DNA of 64,000 bases from assembly GCA_900316975.1 (NCBI GenBank), contig ONFA01000001.1, positions 124,001-188,000 on the forward strand. Reading direction: 5' to 3'. Positions 1 to 11,981 of the stretch are shown here, piece by piece. Below the pieces are notes generated by a model. That model did no database searches. It saw only the letters and a program-made list of their open reading frames with translations, and was not told the DNA's origin. Made by a program: the position numbers and the translations under genes. Positions within the stretch are counted from its first letter, which is position 1. Every line of letters starts with the position of its first letter. Origin of the DNA: an uncultured Prevotellaceae bacterium (GTDB lineage Bacteria > Bacteroidota > Bacteroidia > Bacteroidales > Bacteroidaceae).

Positions 1-3000
1 TTGAAGGGTTCCGTTGATGGTGATGCTGCTGTTTGTCAGGGCGACTTTTGTATCACTTACACCTGTCAGCGAAGCGCTGTTGGCCACGGTCAGTGCACCT
101 GTGCCGAGTGATCCTCCTGCTTCCAGACGGATGCCACCTGCAGAGATGTTGATGGCTCCTGTACTGGTCCATGCACCTGTGACGGTCATCTCGCCAGTGC
201 CAACCTTGGTGAAGTTGTCGTTGCTGGTGACGATGCCTTCAAACTTGAAGTCCTTGTCGTTGCCCACTTGCCATGTGTTGGTTTGGGCTGTGACACCATT
301 GCGGAAAGAACAGAAACCTCCGAGGCTTCCCTTGCCTGTCAGTTTGCCAATGCGGAAGGTCTTGCCAGAGTTCTGCACATAGACATCCTCTGGAATGTTG
401 AAGGTACAGTGTTCGGAACCATTGTTGGTGTCGAGCGTGAAACGACCGTCGGCTGCAATGGTGGCATGTGGAACGATGGTGCCCTTGAAGGCTGTGAGGT
501 TGAGTTGGAGAGGGGTGCGGGTGGCTACCCATCCTGATCCTTGTTCTCCTGCACAGTATATGTCAAGAGAACCTTCTCCTGTCACCTTGTTGGTGTAGGT
601 GGCACGATTGGCGGTGTTCCATGTGCCAGTCTTGCCTTTCGGAATGTTCAATTCGTTGTTGGTCCCAACTTCGTCGATGAGGGTGCCGCCTTGGAACTCA
701 ACTACTTTGGCTGCATTGCCTGAGAAGTTGTCAATGGCTCCTGCCACGATGATGGCTCTGCCGAGACTTTCACCGCTTGCATAGGTCTTTAACCACCCAC
801 TTCCCTTTTTGGTCAGAAGGGTTCCTGAGAATGCTTTGTTCTGGATAAAGTCTTTGTTGGCATTGGCGCTGATGACGCCTCCTTGCTCGCCTACGAACTT
901 GATAGGGGAGCCATTCGTGACGGTGGCTGCGGTCTGAAGTACTGCTCCGTTTTCCATGGTGAACTTGTCGGCTGAAGTGGTGACACTGCCAAGGTTGCCT
1001 GTTGTCTTATTCTCGTTGGCAAGGGAGGACACTACGACCGTGCCGCCTTTCAAAGCATTGCCACCTGTATAGGAGTTCTCGGTGGAGAAGGTCAGTGTGC
1101 CTTTCCCTTCCTTTATTAGAGCGCCTGAGGTGATAGCGCCATTACCTGAGAACGTGTAGTCCTTGGAAGCATTCACTTTGATGGCTCCAGGGGCGAGACT
1201 CTCGGTGATGGCGATATGGGTCAGGGTGGCGTTGTCGGTGAAGTTCACTACATCGCCTTTTACAAAGATATCGGCAGTTTTTTCTGCATCGTCTGCAAGG
1301 TGGAAGTTTTCAGTCTTGCCAAAATCCCATGTGGCAGATTGCGCACCTGTCCATACGATTTCGCTGGCATCTCGCACAGCGCTGATGGTCAATACGAGTT
1401 GGTTCTGATTCTTGATGGAGAGTGTGGCACGGCGGTCGGTGACACCTTCAATCAAAATATCATTGAGTGAACCTTCTACATCGTCGATGTTGCCGATAAT
1501 GTAATCGCCTGGTTCGAGGATGTTGGCTCCCTCTTTGCAATGCTCCACAACCTCGATGACGGGCTGCAAGTAGGCTGGACCGTAATCCATCCAGACGTTG
1601 TCGGTGAGTTTGGTTTCGATGGTGAGTTGATGGGCGTTTATTTGGTCTGCTTTCAGTCCGTCGGCATAGAGGTCAAGCACGAGGCGGGAACCGAAGCCCA
1701 ATGTATAGGCTGTGGTGGTGATGCTGCCCATCGAGTTCTCGCCTCCAGGGCGGATGATGGATGCGTAGTCTGCCTTGATGCCACCCAAGAATTTTCCTCC
1801 GTTTGAGTTCAGTTCAGCAAAGCGGTTGAGCCAAAGGAAAGAGTGCTCGAAGGTGCCATCGAAGTTGAGTGTTCCAGCCCAAATGTCGGTACTGCCCGTG
1901 TGTTTCATTGTCACATTGGGGAGGTTGAGAATGCCATTGCCTTGTTTCACGAGACGTGTGGCACCAGCCAGTGCACCACCTGCAACATTGCAGGTATAAT
2001 AGTGGTAGGTTGGGGCTGGCTTTGCTGAAGTGCCGCTTGATGCGTTTCCCTGTACCCATGAAGGAATGTTGAAGGTCACGATATAAGGGCTTGCACCATC
2101 TTGGATGCTTACTTTTGTGTCTTGCGTTTCACACACAATCAGATGGTCGTCGGTCGTGTTGATGGTGCCACCGTTTTTCACTTCGGTGCGTCCTGTCATT
2201 GTGTTGGTGGGAGGAGCGGTGGTGATGCCTTCTCGCTCACCGAGGAAGTAACTCTTGTGGGGTGGCTGGTTGTAACCTACTGGTTGGGTCACCATGGCAT
2301 TGCGGTATTGGTGGTCAGACCAGAGGGTGGGGATGCGGTAGGTGGTGGCATGGGGTGTGGAGAAGATGCGTAGCTTGGTGTTGTCGGAGGTGCGCATCAC
2401 CACTTCTTCGCGCCAGTCGCCAAAGATGTCGGCAATAGCGCAGGCGTTGTTTTTCTTTCCATTGATGGTCAGACAGCCATCGGAGTTGAACAGACGTCCT
2501 GATGGGTATTTGTAGATGGCGGCAGCGCGCCCGTCATCGGAACTTCCAGGAGAGTCATATACTTCGTCGCAGAGATCGCCATCCCAATAGATGCGTTGGT
2601 TGAGATGGGACCAATAGAATGCGTCTTTGTCGCTGTTGGTTGCTGGAGCGATGACTAAGTCCTTGACGGTGGAAACAACACCTGTTTGGGTGCTTCTGCC
2701 GATGCTGCCGATGTAGTCGTTGGAGAAGTTGCCGCACAGGGCACGTCCGTCATCGGCATTTGACTTGAAACGGTAGTAAATCTCACCTGTGGTGGCGTTG
2801 TAGTAAGTGCAGGCAGGTTGAGTCTCGTTGCAGATAAACTGTTCGGAGTATTTGCGATAAGGGTCAAGGTCGGCACAATGTTGTGCATCACCGTGTCCCA
2901 GTCCGGTGGTGCAGAGTCCCTTGCCGTTGTCGTCTATCATCATGGAACCGAAGATAATCTCATCGCGTCCATCCCAATCGACATCACCAATGGTGAAGTT

Positions 3001-4088
3001 GTGGAATCCGTTGCCAAACCATGGACTGCCGCCATCGTAGGCGTTCCAGCGCCAGCGCTCAGTCAGTTGGTGGGTGTTGGGATCTACATCGAGGGCACAC
3101 ATCTTGTGGCGGGTGTAGCAACCGCGTCCAAGAAAGATGCTGGGCTTGCGTCCGTCGAGATAAGGTGCACCGAAATAGTGTTTGGACGAGCGGTGTCCGG
3201 TATCGTTCTTTCCCCAAACGGTGGCATAGTCACTTTCATCACTCTCGAAACGTGGAAGCGGATATGCCATCGGGGTGTAAATCGCTGATTGATTTTGATA
3301 ATCGTAAGGTACTGATGTTGCTCCGTTCATGTAAAGTAGATATTCGGCGCCGTTGCGCGTGTATTCATCACGTGGCGCCACATAGTTCATGTTGCCCACC
3401 TTGATGACAGTGCCATCTGCAGCATGAATAATCATGTTGTCGGCACCGCGCATAAGGCACTCCGCCTTACCATCCATGTCCCAGTCGAAGCAGATGAGGT
3501 CCCACTGTTCGTCAGGACCAGCCATGAGGTTGGGACCGAGATCGATCCACCAAAGTCGTGTACCGTCGAGTTTGTAACATTCGTAATGATGGAATTTGGT
3601 TGTATTGGAAGCGTTAAGGATGTCGCCTGCATAGTTGCGCTTGACCATCAGTTCCACCACACCGTCACCATCAACATCGCCCAAGGACACGTCGTTGATG
3701 ATGTATTGGGAGGTCACATCGTTGCCATTGCGGTCAAGCACAGTGGCTACGGGAATGTCGAAATAGCCGTTTTCCCATCGGGTCACAGCTTTGCTTTTCT
3801 GTTGCTCCACTCCACGTACAACGGCTGCCACTTGATAACTGCTGGAGGCATTACCAGAAGAGTGGGTGTAGTTAGACACTTGGAGATTTTCTGCTATGCG
3901 TGAACCGTTGCAGTAGAGGTTGTAGGTCACGTCGTAGTATTCTTCACCTAAGACGCGCCAACTGACAAGATTGCCGTTGTCACAGGGGACAGCCACAAGC
4001 CCTCGGTCGAGTTTGTCTGTGAAACGTTGTGCAAAGCCCATGGTGACAAGTGTCACGAAGATAAATGTAAGGATTGACTTTTTCATAA
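1..4088 (-). CDS. Rhamnogalacturonan lyase (PL11) with C-terminal autotransporter-type repeats; 3' end outside window; start out of frame
   Basis: Minus-strand reading frame open from about 4098 to base 1 (about 1360 codons). It begins with a hydrophobic signal peptide ending TMGFAQ. Residues ~25-620 match the PL11 rhamnogalacturonan lyase propeller: calcium-binding DVDGDG and DWDMDG motifs, and the segment GLGHGDAQHCADLDP, which is typical of the family. PL11 enzymes cut the rhamnose-galacturonate backbone of pectin RG-I. From ~700 on there are repeats of the type GTLTFSTENSYTGGN, as in autotransporter-associated beta-strand repeats. A sorting tail is expected beyond the window. Oddity: the only well-placed ATG (4088-4086) is followed by seven A's and is out of frame with the signal peptide; eight A's would join them. 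The first in-frame ATG (4041) removes most of the signal peptide. Function is well supported, the start is not. Confidence 0.88.
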
Positions 4089-4161
4089 ATAGGGTGTTAG
4101 TTATTGTTGTCATTTTTATAAAGTCGATAGAAAAGATGCATCAAAGTTAGTAAAAATCATT

Positions 4162-7100
4162 TTATTGTGTAACCATTTCAAGCAAATCTTTGCCTGTAAG
4201 TTTGTAACTGACATCAGTTCCTGCCAAAATGTTCTCGGCGAGGTCGCGTTTGGTTTGGTGCAGACGGATGATCTTCTCTTCGATGGTGTTCTTGCTGACG
4301 AGGTGATATACGGTCACGGAGCGGTTCTGGCCGATACGGTAGGTCCGGTCGGTGGCTTGTTGCTCAATGGCGGGATTCCACCATGGGTCAAGGTGGAATA
4401 CATAGTTGGCTCCAGTGAGGTTCAAGCCCAGTCCTCCAGCCTTGAGGCTGATGAGGAAAAGCGGATTCTCCCCGTTCTGGAAGGCTTCCACCATCTCCGT
4501 GCGTCGTTTCAGTGGTACACCACCGTCAATATAGAAGTATTTGATGCCAAGGCGGTCGAGTTCTTTCCTTACGATGTCGAAGAAACTGACGAATTGGCTG
4601 AATACCAATGCACGGTTGCCACCCTCGATGACACCTTGCAGCAGTTCGACCAATGCGGTGATTTTCGAACATTCACCCGTCCATTTGGGCTCAATGAGCT
4701 GTGCACTGCATGCGGCTTGACGCAGCCGAGTGATTTCTGCCAGCACGTGCATGTCGATGTTGCTTCCTGCTGCTTGTAACAATTTCTCGGCTCTGATGCG
4801 AATGCTCTCGTAGATGGCGAGTTCCTCTTGATTTAGTTCGACGGTATGGTAGATTTCGATTTTTTCGGGCAATTCTTTCAGCACCGCCTGCTTTGTACGC
4901 CGCAGCATGAATGGATGCACGATTTTCTCCAGTTGCTCCTGTTTCTCTTGGTCTTGGTAGCCTTCGATGGGTATGATGAACTTCTGGGAGAAATGCTCGT
5001 AGTTGCCCAAGAGTCCGGGATTGACAAACTGAAAAAGGCTCCACAACTCACCTAAGTGGTTCTGTACAGGTGTACCTGTCAGCATCACGCGGTTGTCTGC
5101 CTGAATCTTCATGGCAGCCGCACTGGTCTTGGCGCCTCGGTTCTTAATGATGTGTGCTTCGTCCAAGCATGCCACGTTCCAATGCTTCTTTGTGATGAAA
5201 TCCTGAATGCTCAGTAGGATGCCGTAGGTGGTCACTATCACGTCGCCTGCTTTGGCGTCCAAGATGACTTGCAAGCGGTTGGTGGCAAAGTTGAGGATTT
5301 TTACGTTCAGAGTTGGAGCGAATCGTTCCATTTCTGTTTTCCAGTTAGGGGCTACAGAGGCTGGCGCCACGACAAGTGATGGACCTTCTTCTTTCTTCAG
5401 TAGCAGGAAAGCAATGGTCTGGATGGTTTTTCCCAATCCCATGTCGTCAGCCAGCAAAGCACCTGCTCCCCAGCTGTTGAGACGGGCAATCCACAGGTAG
5501 CCGTTCTTCTGATAAGGACGCAGGGTCGCATTCAATTCTTTGGGTACGTCTGGGCTATAGTTGGAACCGTCGAGGATGCGTTGTCGGATTTCGATGAGTT
5601 TTTCGTCCATCTCTAACTCCATCTCCCCATGTAGGATCTCATCACCCATTAAAGCGGCACTAAAAGGGGATATCTTGATTTTTCCTCGTTCACGATTGGC
5701 AATGGCGTCGAGCGCCTTCAATTGGTTTCTCAACTTCTCGCTCAATGCAAGAAACTCACCATCGCCAATCTTCACAAACTTTCCTTTGCTTTTGCCAACC
5801 AACTCCAAGAGTTCGCTGATGCTGATGCGGGTTTGTTCATCAATGTTGACGTCTCCTTCGATGTCGAACCATTGTCCTCGCTGTTTCACTATGCCGCTCC
5901 ATGTACTCGTTCCTTTTGCAAGCGAACGAATCTTGAATCCTTGTCCTTCAGGCCATTCGGCATAGAACGTGTCGGGGTGCTCCTGAATCAGTTGTACGAG
6001 GTCAAGCATGAAGTCGGGCGAATAGATTTCATGTTCGTTGAAATCTTCTCCCTCACTGTTCCAGAACTCGTTGACCAACTCGAGGTTTTGCCGTTCCATT
6101 TCCATGTTGCGCTTCACCCTCACACGCCCATTCTCATTCTCATCGATGATGATATCATTTCCCGCTCCCAAGCGGAAGGTCTTTCTGCCTCCTTGCAAGG
6201 GGCGCACAAACACTTCCACTTCCCAATTGCCTCCCTGCTTGGGACTAAGTCTGAAGCCCACGCTCCATTGTCCATCCACGATGGGCAGGGTGCTACCGCC
6301 TTCAATGAGTGATGAGTGCAGTTCCACCTTACCACCGATTTTTGCTAACAGGCTTCGTAGCGTTGGTTCCGCTTCAAGTGGAAGACTGCCTAATTGTAGC
6401 AGTTTTACATAATATCCACGAATGTCATTGGGGATGTTGATGAGGCTGTAATGCGTGGGTGAATCTTCCACAATCACAAGGTCGTCTTTGGCATGTCCTA
6501 ATGGCACGTTTGACTTGACCACAAATCTTTCGTCTTCTTTCTCCACAATCAGATAGGGTTTGTCTCGATCCACCTTCACCAGTTCGAAAGGTGCTGTACG
6601 TCCGACATACAGGCGGCTTTCGTCCACCATTTCCTCTATCACGTGTTCCAATTGCAGTTCCCAATGGTCACTATGGTTCAGTCTTGCGAGGATGCGGCGG
6701 TCAGCATTGTTCATGCATTCCACCTCTCCTTTTCTGTATCGGGCATCGCTCAGTCGCTTGCCGTTGCCCCATGCACCGTTTTTAAGCCGTGTTTGTTCCC
6801 TCACTTGGATGGCATGTGAATCTGTTGACTCGCGGATGTACATCAAGCGCGTCTCAGGTTCTTCTTCTGCAGGTTTGAAGCCATCAGCCTCGTCAAGCAA
6901 TCCTTCAAGCACCGATTCCCATTCTGCTTTGTGGTAGATGTTCACAAGGGTGGGGTGGTTGCCAAACCGATGGCGGAGCGATTCACGTTCGTGGTCGTAG
7001 AAGGGAAGGTATTTTGACATCTCGTGTTGTAGTATCGCAAGGTGCGGGATGCAGAGGTTGATGTCCATATTGGCTGTTGAATAGCCTAAATAGTTGGCAA

Positions 7101-8220
7101 TGAGGAAGGACAGATGACGGAAGATGGGGGGAAGGATACCGGTGACGCTTTCTTCATACATTTTCTGCACTTGTTCTTTGTGCAGGGAGATGCTGATGTT
7201 GCAGAAATCTTCAGCCAAAAGTTTCGCCGGCAGCATTTGCGGATTGCTTCTCACCTCCATATTTGCCACAAGTTCTCTTAGTCGGGCACGGCATGCTGAT
7301 GCAATTTTCTCGTTGTCTGTCGCCTGTTGTCTGTTGTCTGTTGTCTGTTGTTCCTCAGCAGCCACAACCATGTATGACAGCACCAGATAGAAGGTTTGCA
7401 GCGCATTTTGGAAATAGCCTCTTGTACCTCCTTCTTTCAATTGGGTCTTCAGGGCCATGTCGAACCATTGTACCGCTTCTACATTCTTGTTGGCACAGAG
7501 GTTGCGTAAGGCTCCCAAGGCGTAGCCCGCTGCGATGTTGGAGTAGATGCCTCCTTGGGGTGTTTGTCCTGTGGCGATGTATTCATAGAGTTCCACATCC
7601 GCCACCAAACGGCATCGGGCTGATTCGGTGATGGCATTGTAATTTCCGATGATGGTCAATATCAGCGTGGTATCCACCACCTGGTCATGGATGATGAGGT
7701 AATCAGCCAGATGTTCATAATAATGCATGAAGGATTCTGCCGGCAGGTTCTCAAACAGGGACTGGAATCGTGGTTCTGTTGCCACACTGTAGAAGAGGCT
7801 TACTTGGTCTTTTCCAATCACGTTGGCGCTATTGCATAGTTGGTAGTTGCTTTCCACCAATTGTTTGATGGCGTACCGCACGAACATATGGGTTTGCCCG
7901 CTGAAATGCTGCAACTTCTGGAATGCCAGCAACAAATCCTTTCGACATTCGTAAAGGTACCACAAGGTTGGAACGATGTCATCGGCATTCACGCTATAGC
8001 GCGGCATGTTGGAATACCAATCTTTTCCTTCCTGTTTGAAGATGCCTTTTTGCAAGAGTTCTTCCAGTGCCGCAGTGCCATCGAATGCCGTAAAGCAATA
8101 GTGCCCCAACAGATAGATGTGCTCATCCATCCGCTTATTGGAGCCAAGTCCAGTGTCTACATAGAAGCACAAAAGCCGTTGTGCATCCTCGCTCAGTTGC
8201 TCGTATTTGTCAAAAAACAT
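4162..8220 (-). CDS. SNF2-family DEAD/DEAH-box helicase
   Basis: 1352-residue SWI/SNF-type ATPase, which would use ATP hydrolysis to move along or remodel protein-DNA complexes in the cytoplasm. The C-terminal ~460 residues hold the two RecA lobes: Walker A DDMGLGKT near residue 928, DEAH near 1022, LTGTPVQNHLGELW, then SLKAGGLGLNL and the arginine-finger region TDRTYRIGQ near 1290. The long N-terminal half is alpha-rich, with no domain I can name beyond a SNF2-associated region. Inside it, near residue 295, is a Gln/Thr/Asp-rich stretch encoded by four perfect copies of a 7-bp repeat. The gene stands alone with its own promoter. Exact cellular role unknown; family assignment is secure. Confidence 0.93.
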   Translation of the reverse strand: MFFDKYEQLSEDAQRLLCFYVDTGLGSNKRMDEHIYLLGHYCFTAFDGTAALEELLQKGIFKQEGKDWYSNMPRYSVNADDIVPTLWYLYECRKDLLLAFQKLQHFSGQTHMFVRYAIKQLVESNYQLCNSANVIGKDQVSLFYSVATEPRFQSLFENLPAESFMHYYEHLADYLIIHDQVVDTTLILTIIGNYNAITESARCRLVADVELYEYIATGQTPQGGIYSNIAAGYALGALRNLCANKNVEAVQWFDMALKTQLKEGGTRGYFQNALQTFYLVLSYMVVAAEEQQTTDNRQQATDNEKIASACRARLRELVANMEVRSNPQMLPAKLLAEDFCNISISLHKEQVQKMYEESVTGILPPIFRHLSFLIANYLGYSTANMDINLCIPHLAILQHEMSKYLPFYDHERESLRHRFGNHPTLVNIYHKAEWESVLEGLLDEADGFKPAEEEPETRLMYIRESTDSHAIQVREQTRLKNGAWGNGKRLSDARYRKGEVECMNNADRRILARLNHSDHWELQLEHVIEEMVDESRLYVGRTAPFELVKVDRDKPYLIVEKEDERFVVKSNVPLGHAKDDLVIVEDSPTHYSLINIPNDIRGYYVKLLQLGSLPLEAEPTLRSLLAKIGGKVELHSSLIEGGSTLPIVDGQWSVGFRLSPKQGGNWEVEVFVRPLQGGRKTFRLGAGNDIIIDENENGRVRVKRNMEMERQNLELVNEFWNSEGEDFNEHEIYSPDFMLDLVQLIQEHPDTFYAEWPEGQGFKIRSLAKGTSTWSGIVKQRGQWFDIEGDVNIDEQTRISISELLELVGKSKGKFVKIGDGEFLALSEKLRNQLKALDAIANRERGKIKISPFSAALMGDEILHGEMELEMDEKLIEIRQRILDGSNYSPDVPKELNATLRPYQKNGYLWIARLNSWGAGALLADDMGLGKTIQTIAFLLLKKEEGPSLVVAPASVAPNWKTEMERFAPTLNVKILNFATNRLQVILDAKAGDVIVTTYGILLSIQDFITKKHWNVACLDEAHIIKNRGAKTSAAAMKIQADNRVMLTGTPVQNHLGELWSLFQFVNPGLLGNYEHFSQKFIIPIEGYQDQEKQEQLEKIVHPFMLRRTKQAVLKELPEKIEIYHTVELNQEELAIYESIRIRAEKLLQAAGSNIDMHVLAEITRLRQAACSAQLIEPKWTGECSKITALVELLQGVIEGGNRALVFSQFVSFFDIVRKELDRLGIKYFYIDGGVPLKRRTEMVEAFQNGENPLFLISLKAGGLGLNLTGANYVFHLDPWWNPAIEQQATDRTYRIGQNRSVTVYHLVSKNTIEEKIIRLHQTKRDLAENILAGTDVSYKLTGKDLLEMVTQ
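7324..7351. repeat. Heptanucleotide tandem repeat inside SNF2 gene
   Basis: Four perfect copies of CTGTTGT (plus strand) within coding sequence, flanked by degenerate copies. The unit is not a multiple of three, so gain or loss of one copy would frameshift the helicase gene. Confidence 0.9.
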
Positions 8221-8251
8221 CCTTCAGAAGTTGTGTTATGTGAAAAGCGTG

Positions 8252-8282
8252 CAAAGTTACGAATAAGTGAGCACAATACAAA
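8252..8282 (-). promoter_or_regulatory. Bacteroidetes-type promoter of the SNF2 gene
   Basis: On the minus strand a TTTG (8282-8279) and TAACTTTG (8259-8252) are separated by 19 bases. This fits the Bacteroidetes sigma-ABfr -33/-7 consensus and lies about 32 bases before the ATG at 8220. Confidence 0.75.
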
Positions 8283-8455
8283 GGGAAAAAGTCTATTTTT
8301 CGTTTTATTGTAAAACGTGAGTAGCTTTGATACGCTCTACCCCATATCCTCCTTGCCTATATGTATGTAAATGAGCTCTCAACGGAGGAAATCAGAATGT
8401 CAAGCCCTTTGGTGTTATGGTAGAGGTAACATTAGAATAAATAAATGTAACGTAA

Positions 8456-8746
8456 ATGATGTCGGATTTGAGAAAAAAGGAACAATGGGCGTGGGTTCGC
8501 CAGACGTCAGCCTCGGTCATGAAGCCTTTTGATGTCTATGCACAATTGGCATCCACAGAGGATTTCATCCCGTTTGATTTTTCAGAAACAGGTATTGAAA
8601 ATGTGGCGTCTGTCTTGCATTTAGGTGAGGAGCAGTATTACGACTTGCAGGGCAGAAGAATCGCAGACCTTTCCAACGTTGCTAAAGGTCAGTTCGTCAT
8701 TGTGCGCACTTCCGATGGAACAGTACGCAAGGTAATGGTGAAATAG
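8456..8746 (+). pseudogene. Remnant of a secreted protein C-terminus with sorting-type tail
   Basis: 96-codon frame with no signal peptide. Its C-terminus, YYDLQGRRIADLSNVAKG followed by RKVMVK, is the same tail seen on long secreted proteins elsewhere in this window. The preceding FDVYAQLASTEDFIPFD also looks like the end of a larger extracellular domain. I see no matching upstream coding sequence in 8221-8455, so it is best read as the surviving 3' end of a degraded gene. It could still be expressed as a small protein; the ATG-ATG start has no clear ribosome site. Confidence 0.5.
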
Positions 8747-8765
8747 ACTTTGTGTTTGTATAAAG

Positions 8766-8803
8766 AATGCCGCCCAACGATGAACTGTTGAGCGGCATTT
8801 TTA
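8766..8803. terminator. Bidirectional hairpin terminator
   Basis: Arms 8766-8778 and 8787-8799 pair over 13 positions with one mismatch around an 8-nt loop, followed by TTTTATT. It lies between the convergent remnant frame (plus) and atpG (minus) and can serve as the end of the ATP synthase operon. Confidence 0.75.
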
Positions 8804-8825
8804 TTGTCAAGTTGAAAAAGCATGA

Positions 8826-9800
<975 letters not shown>

Positions 9801-9828
9801 GAGAATTTACTATTTGACGATTTACAAT

Positions 9829-11415
9829 TTACAATTTGATGTTGGAGGCAGTTTGTTCGATGATGGCGGTGATGTTGTCATCAATCTTACCTTCTCGAAG
9901 CGGTGTGAGCACATCCTCTTGATGAGTGGTGCGAAGGAGGTCAAGGAAGGCTGCCTCAAAGTCACGTGATTTCTCTACGGGTATATCGCGCAATAATCCG
10001 TGAGTGCCACAATAGAGAATGGCAATCTGCTCTTCTACGGGCATAGGCTGATACTGCTTTTGGATAAGCAATTGGGCGTTCTTGCGACCTTTGTCGATCG
10101 TGAATGCGGTGACAGGATCCATGTCGCTGCCGAACTTTGAGAAGGATTCCAACTCACGGTATTGGGCTTGGTCAATCTTTAGGGTACCAGCCACCTTCTT
10201 CATGGCTTTCAACTGAGCGTTACCACCCACACGAGAGACGGAGATACCTACGTTGATGGCAGGGCGAACGCCTTGATTGAAAAGGTCGGTCTCCAAGAAG
10301 ATTTGTCCGTCGGTGATAGAGATGACGTTGGTGGGGATATAGGCAGACACATCGCCTGCTTGCGTCTCAATGATGGGCAATGCGGTGAGCGAACCGCCTC
10401 CACGCACCTTGCCACGCAAGCAATCGGGCAGGTCATTCATCTGCTCTGCTACCTCTTGCTGACTGATGATTTTGGCTGCACGTTCCAACAGACGGGAATG
10501 GAGATAGAAGATGTCACCAGGATAGGCTTCACGTCCTGATGGACGTTTCAGAATAAGCGACACCTCGCGATAGGCAACAGCCTGCTTCGAGAGGTCATCA
10601 TACACCACGAGTGCATGGCGACCTGTGTCGCGGAAATATTCTCCGATGGCGGCACCTGCGAAAGCAGCGTAATACTGCATGGCAGCAGGGTCACTGGCGG
10701 TTGCCGACACAACGATGGTGTAGTCCATCGCTCCTTTCTGCTGAAGTGTGTTGACGATGGTGGCGACAGTGGAACCTTTTTGTCCGATGGCAACGTAAAT
10801 GCAATAGACGGGTTTGCCTGCCTCGTAGTTGGCACGTTGGTTGATGATGGTGTCGATGGCGATGGCGGTCTTGCCCGTCTGGCGGTCACCGATGATAAGT
10901 TCACGCTGACCTCTGCCAATCGGAATCATGGCATCGACCGCCTTCAAACCTGTCTGCAACGGCTCGTTGACGGGTTGACGGAAGATGACTCCTGGGGCTT
11001 TGCGCTCCAAGGGCATGTCGAATGTCTCACCAGTGATGGCTCCCTTACCGTCGATGGGGTGTCCGAGGGTATCGACCACACGTCCCACCATGCCTTCGCT
11101 CACGGCAATGGAGGCTATGCGTCCCGTTCGTTTCACGGTATCACCTTCCTCGATGTTGTCGGTCGGACCCAACAACACGGCTCCCACATTGTCTTCCTCA
11201 AGATTCATTACGATGGCTTCCATGCCATTGTCGAATGCGAGGAGTTCACCTGCTTCCGCATTGCGTAGTCCGTATGCACGTACCACACCGTCGCTGACTG
11301 TGAGCACAGTGCCTACCTCAATCTCGTTGCCGAGGGTATTTTCTTCATTGTCGATGTCAGCGAGTTGCTGGCGCAACATCGCCGTCACCTCGCTTACTTT
11401 TATGGAATCGGACAT
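9829..11415 (-). CDS. atpA: ATP synthase F1 alpha subunit
   Basis: 528 residues, normal family length. This is the non-catalytic nucleotide-binding subunit of the F1 head. The P-loop [15 protein letters not shown], the [14 protein letters not shown] stretch and the [18 protein letters not shown] segment with the arginine-finger region are intact. The start codon overlaps the end of atpH by 16 bases, so the two are probably translationally coupled. It lies between atpH and atpG in the minus-strand operon. Nothing unusual in the protein. Confidence 0.98.
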   Translation of the reverse strand: MSDSIKVSEVTAMLRQQLADIDNEENTLGNEIEVGTVLTVSDGVVRAYGLRNAEAGELLAFDNGMEAIVMNLEEDNVGAVLLGPTDNIEEGDTVKRTGRIASIAVSEGMVGRVVDTLGHPIDGKGAITGETFDMPLERKAPGVIFRQPVNEPLQTGLKAVDAMIPIGRGQRELIIGDRQTGKTAIAIDTIINQRANYEAGKPVYCIYVAIGQKGSTVATIVNTLQQKGAMDYTIVVSATASDPAAMQYYAAFAGAAIGEYFRDTGRHALVVYDDLSKQAVAYREVSLILKRPSGREAYPGDIFYLHSRLLERAAKIISQQEVAEQMNDLPDCLRGKVRGGGSLTALPIIETQAGDVSAYIPTNVISITDGQIFLETDLFNQGVRPAINVGISVSRVGGNAQLKAMKKVAGTLKIDQAQYRELESFSKFGSDMDPVTAFTIDKGRKNAQLLIQKQYQPMPVEEQIAILYCGTHGLLRDIPVEKSRDFEAAFLDLLRTTHQEDVLTPLREGKIDDNITAIIEQTASNIKL

Positions 11416-11948
11416 AATTCTTTTCTGATGAGTTCCAATTGATGTTTGTAACTGTAGTCGTAATGGCGGTCACCGATGCGGAGACGGAAGCCACCGATGA
11501 GTTTGGGGTTCACCCTGCGTTCGCACTCCACTTCGCGATGTCGGTGTGCCTTGATGCGTTGAGTCAGATGGTCGATGGTGCCGTCATCAACTTCTATTGC
11601 TGTCTCGAACACTACATGGTCAATGCCATGATGTTCGCGATAAAGGTCTTGATAGACGAAGATAATCATGCGAATCTGATTCTCACGATGGTTGTCCAAC
11701 AGCAAACGGAGAAATCTTGTGTACAAGGTGGTGGCTTCAGGATCAAGCCCCGATGCAAGCACAAGCAGCGTGTATTTCTTTTCTTTTGTCACACGCGGAT
11801 TGATGAGTGCCATCTGCAAGTCTGGCTCCGCTTTCATGCTGTCATGGAGCACGCCCAAGTGCTCATAGACCTGTTGGTCTACGAACTGTGCCTTTGCCTC
11901 CTCGAACAAGGCTGTGGCATACCGTTTAGCAATGCTTCCGTTCATCAT
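11400..11948 (-). CDS. atpH: ATP synthase F1 delta subunit
   Basis: 182 residues, typical of delta/OSCP, the peripheral-stalk protein that ties the top of F1 to subunit b. Evidence is the N-terminal [16 protein letters not shown] and its place between atpF and atpA; the C-terminal region [16 protein letters not shown] matches the conserved end. Two ATGs in a row (11948 and 11945) could start it; I keep the first. Delta diverges quickly, so context carries part of the weight. Confidence 0.95.
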   Translation of the reverse strand: MMNGSIAKRYATALFEEAKAQFVDQQVYEHLGVLHDSMKAEPDLQMALINPRVTKEKKYTLLVLASGLDPEATTLYTRFLRLLLDNHRENQIRMIIFVYQDLYREHHGIDHVVFETAIEVDDGTIDHLTQRIKAHRHREVECERRVNPKLIGGFRLRIGDRHYDYSYKHQLELIRKELCPIP

Positions 11949-11981
11949 GAGCGTTGAGAATTTAGGGCTTGAGTTTTGGGT

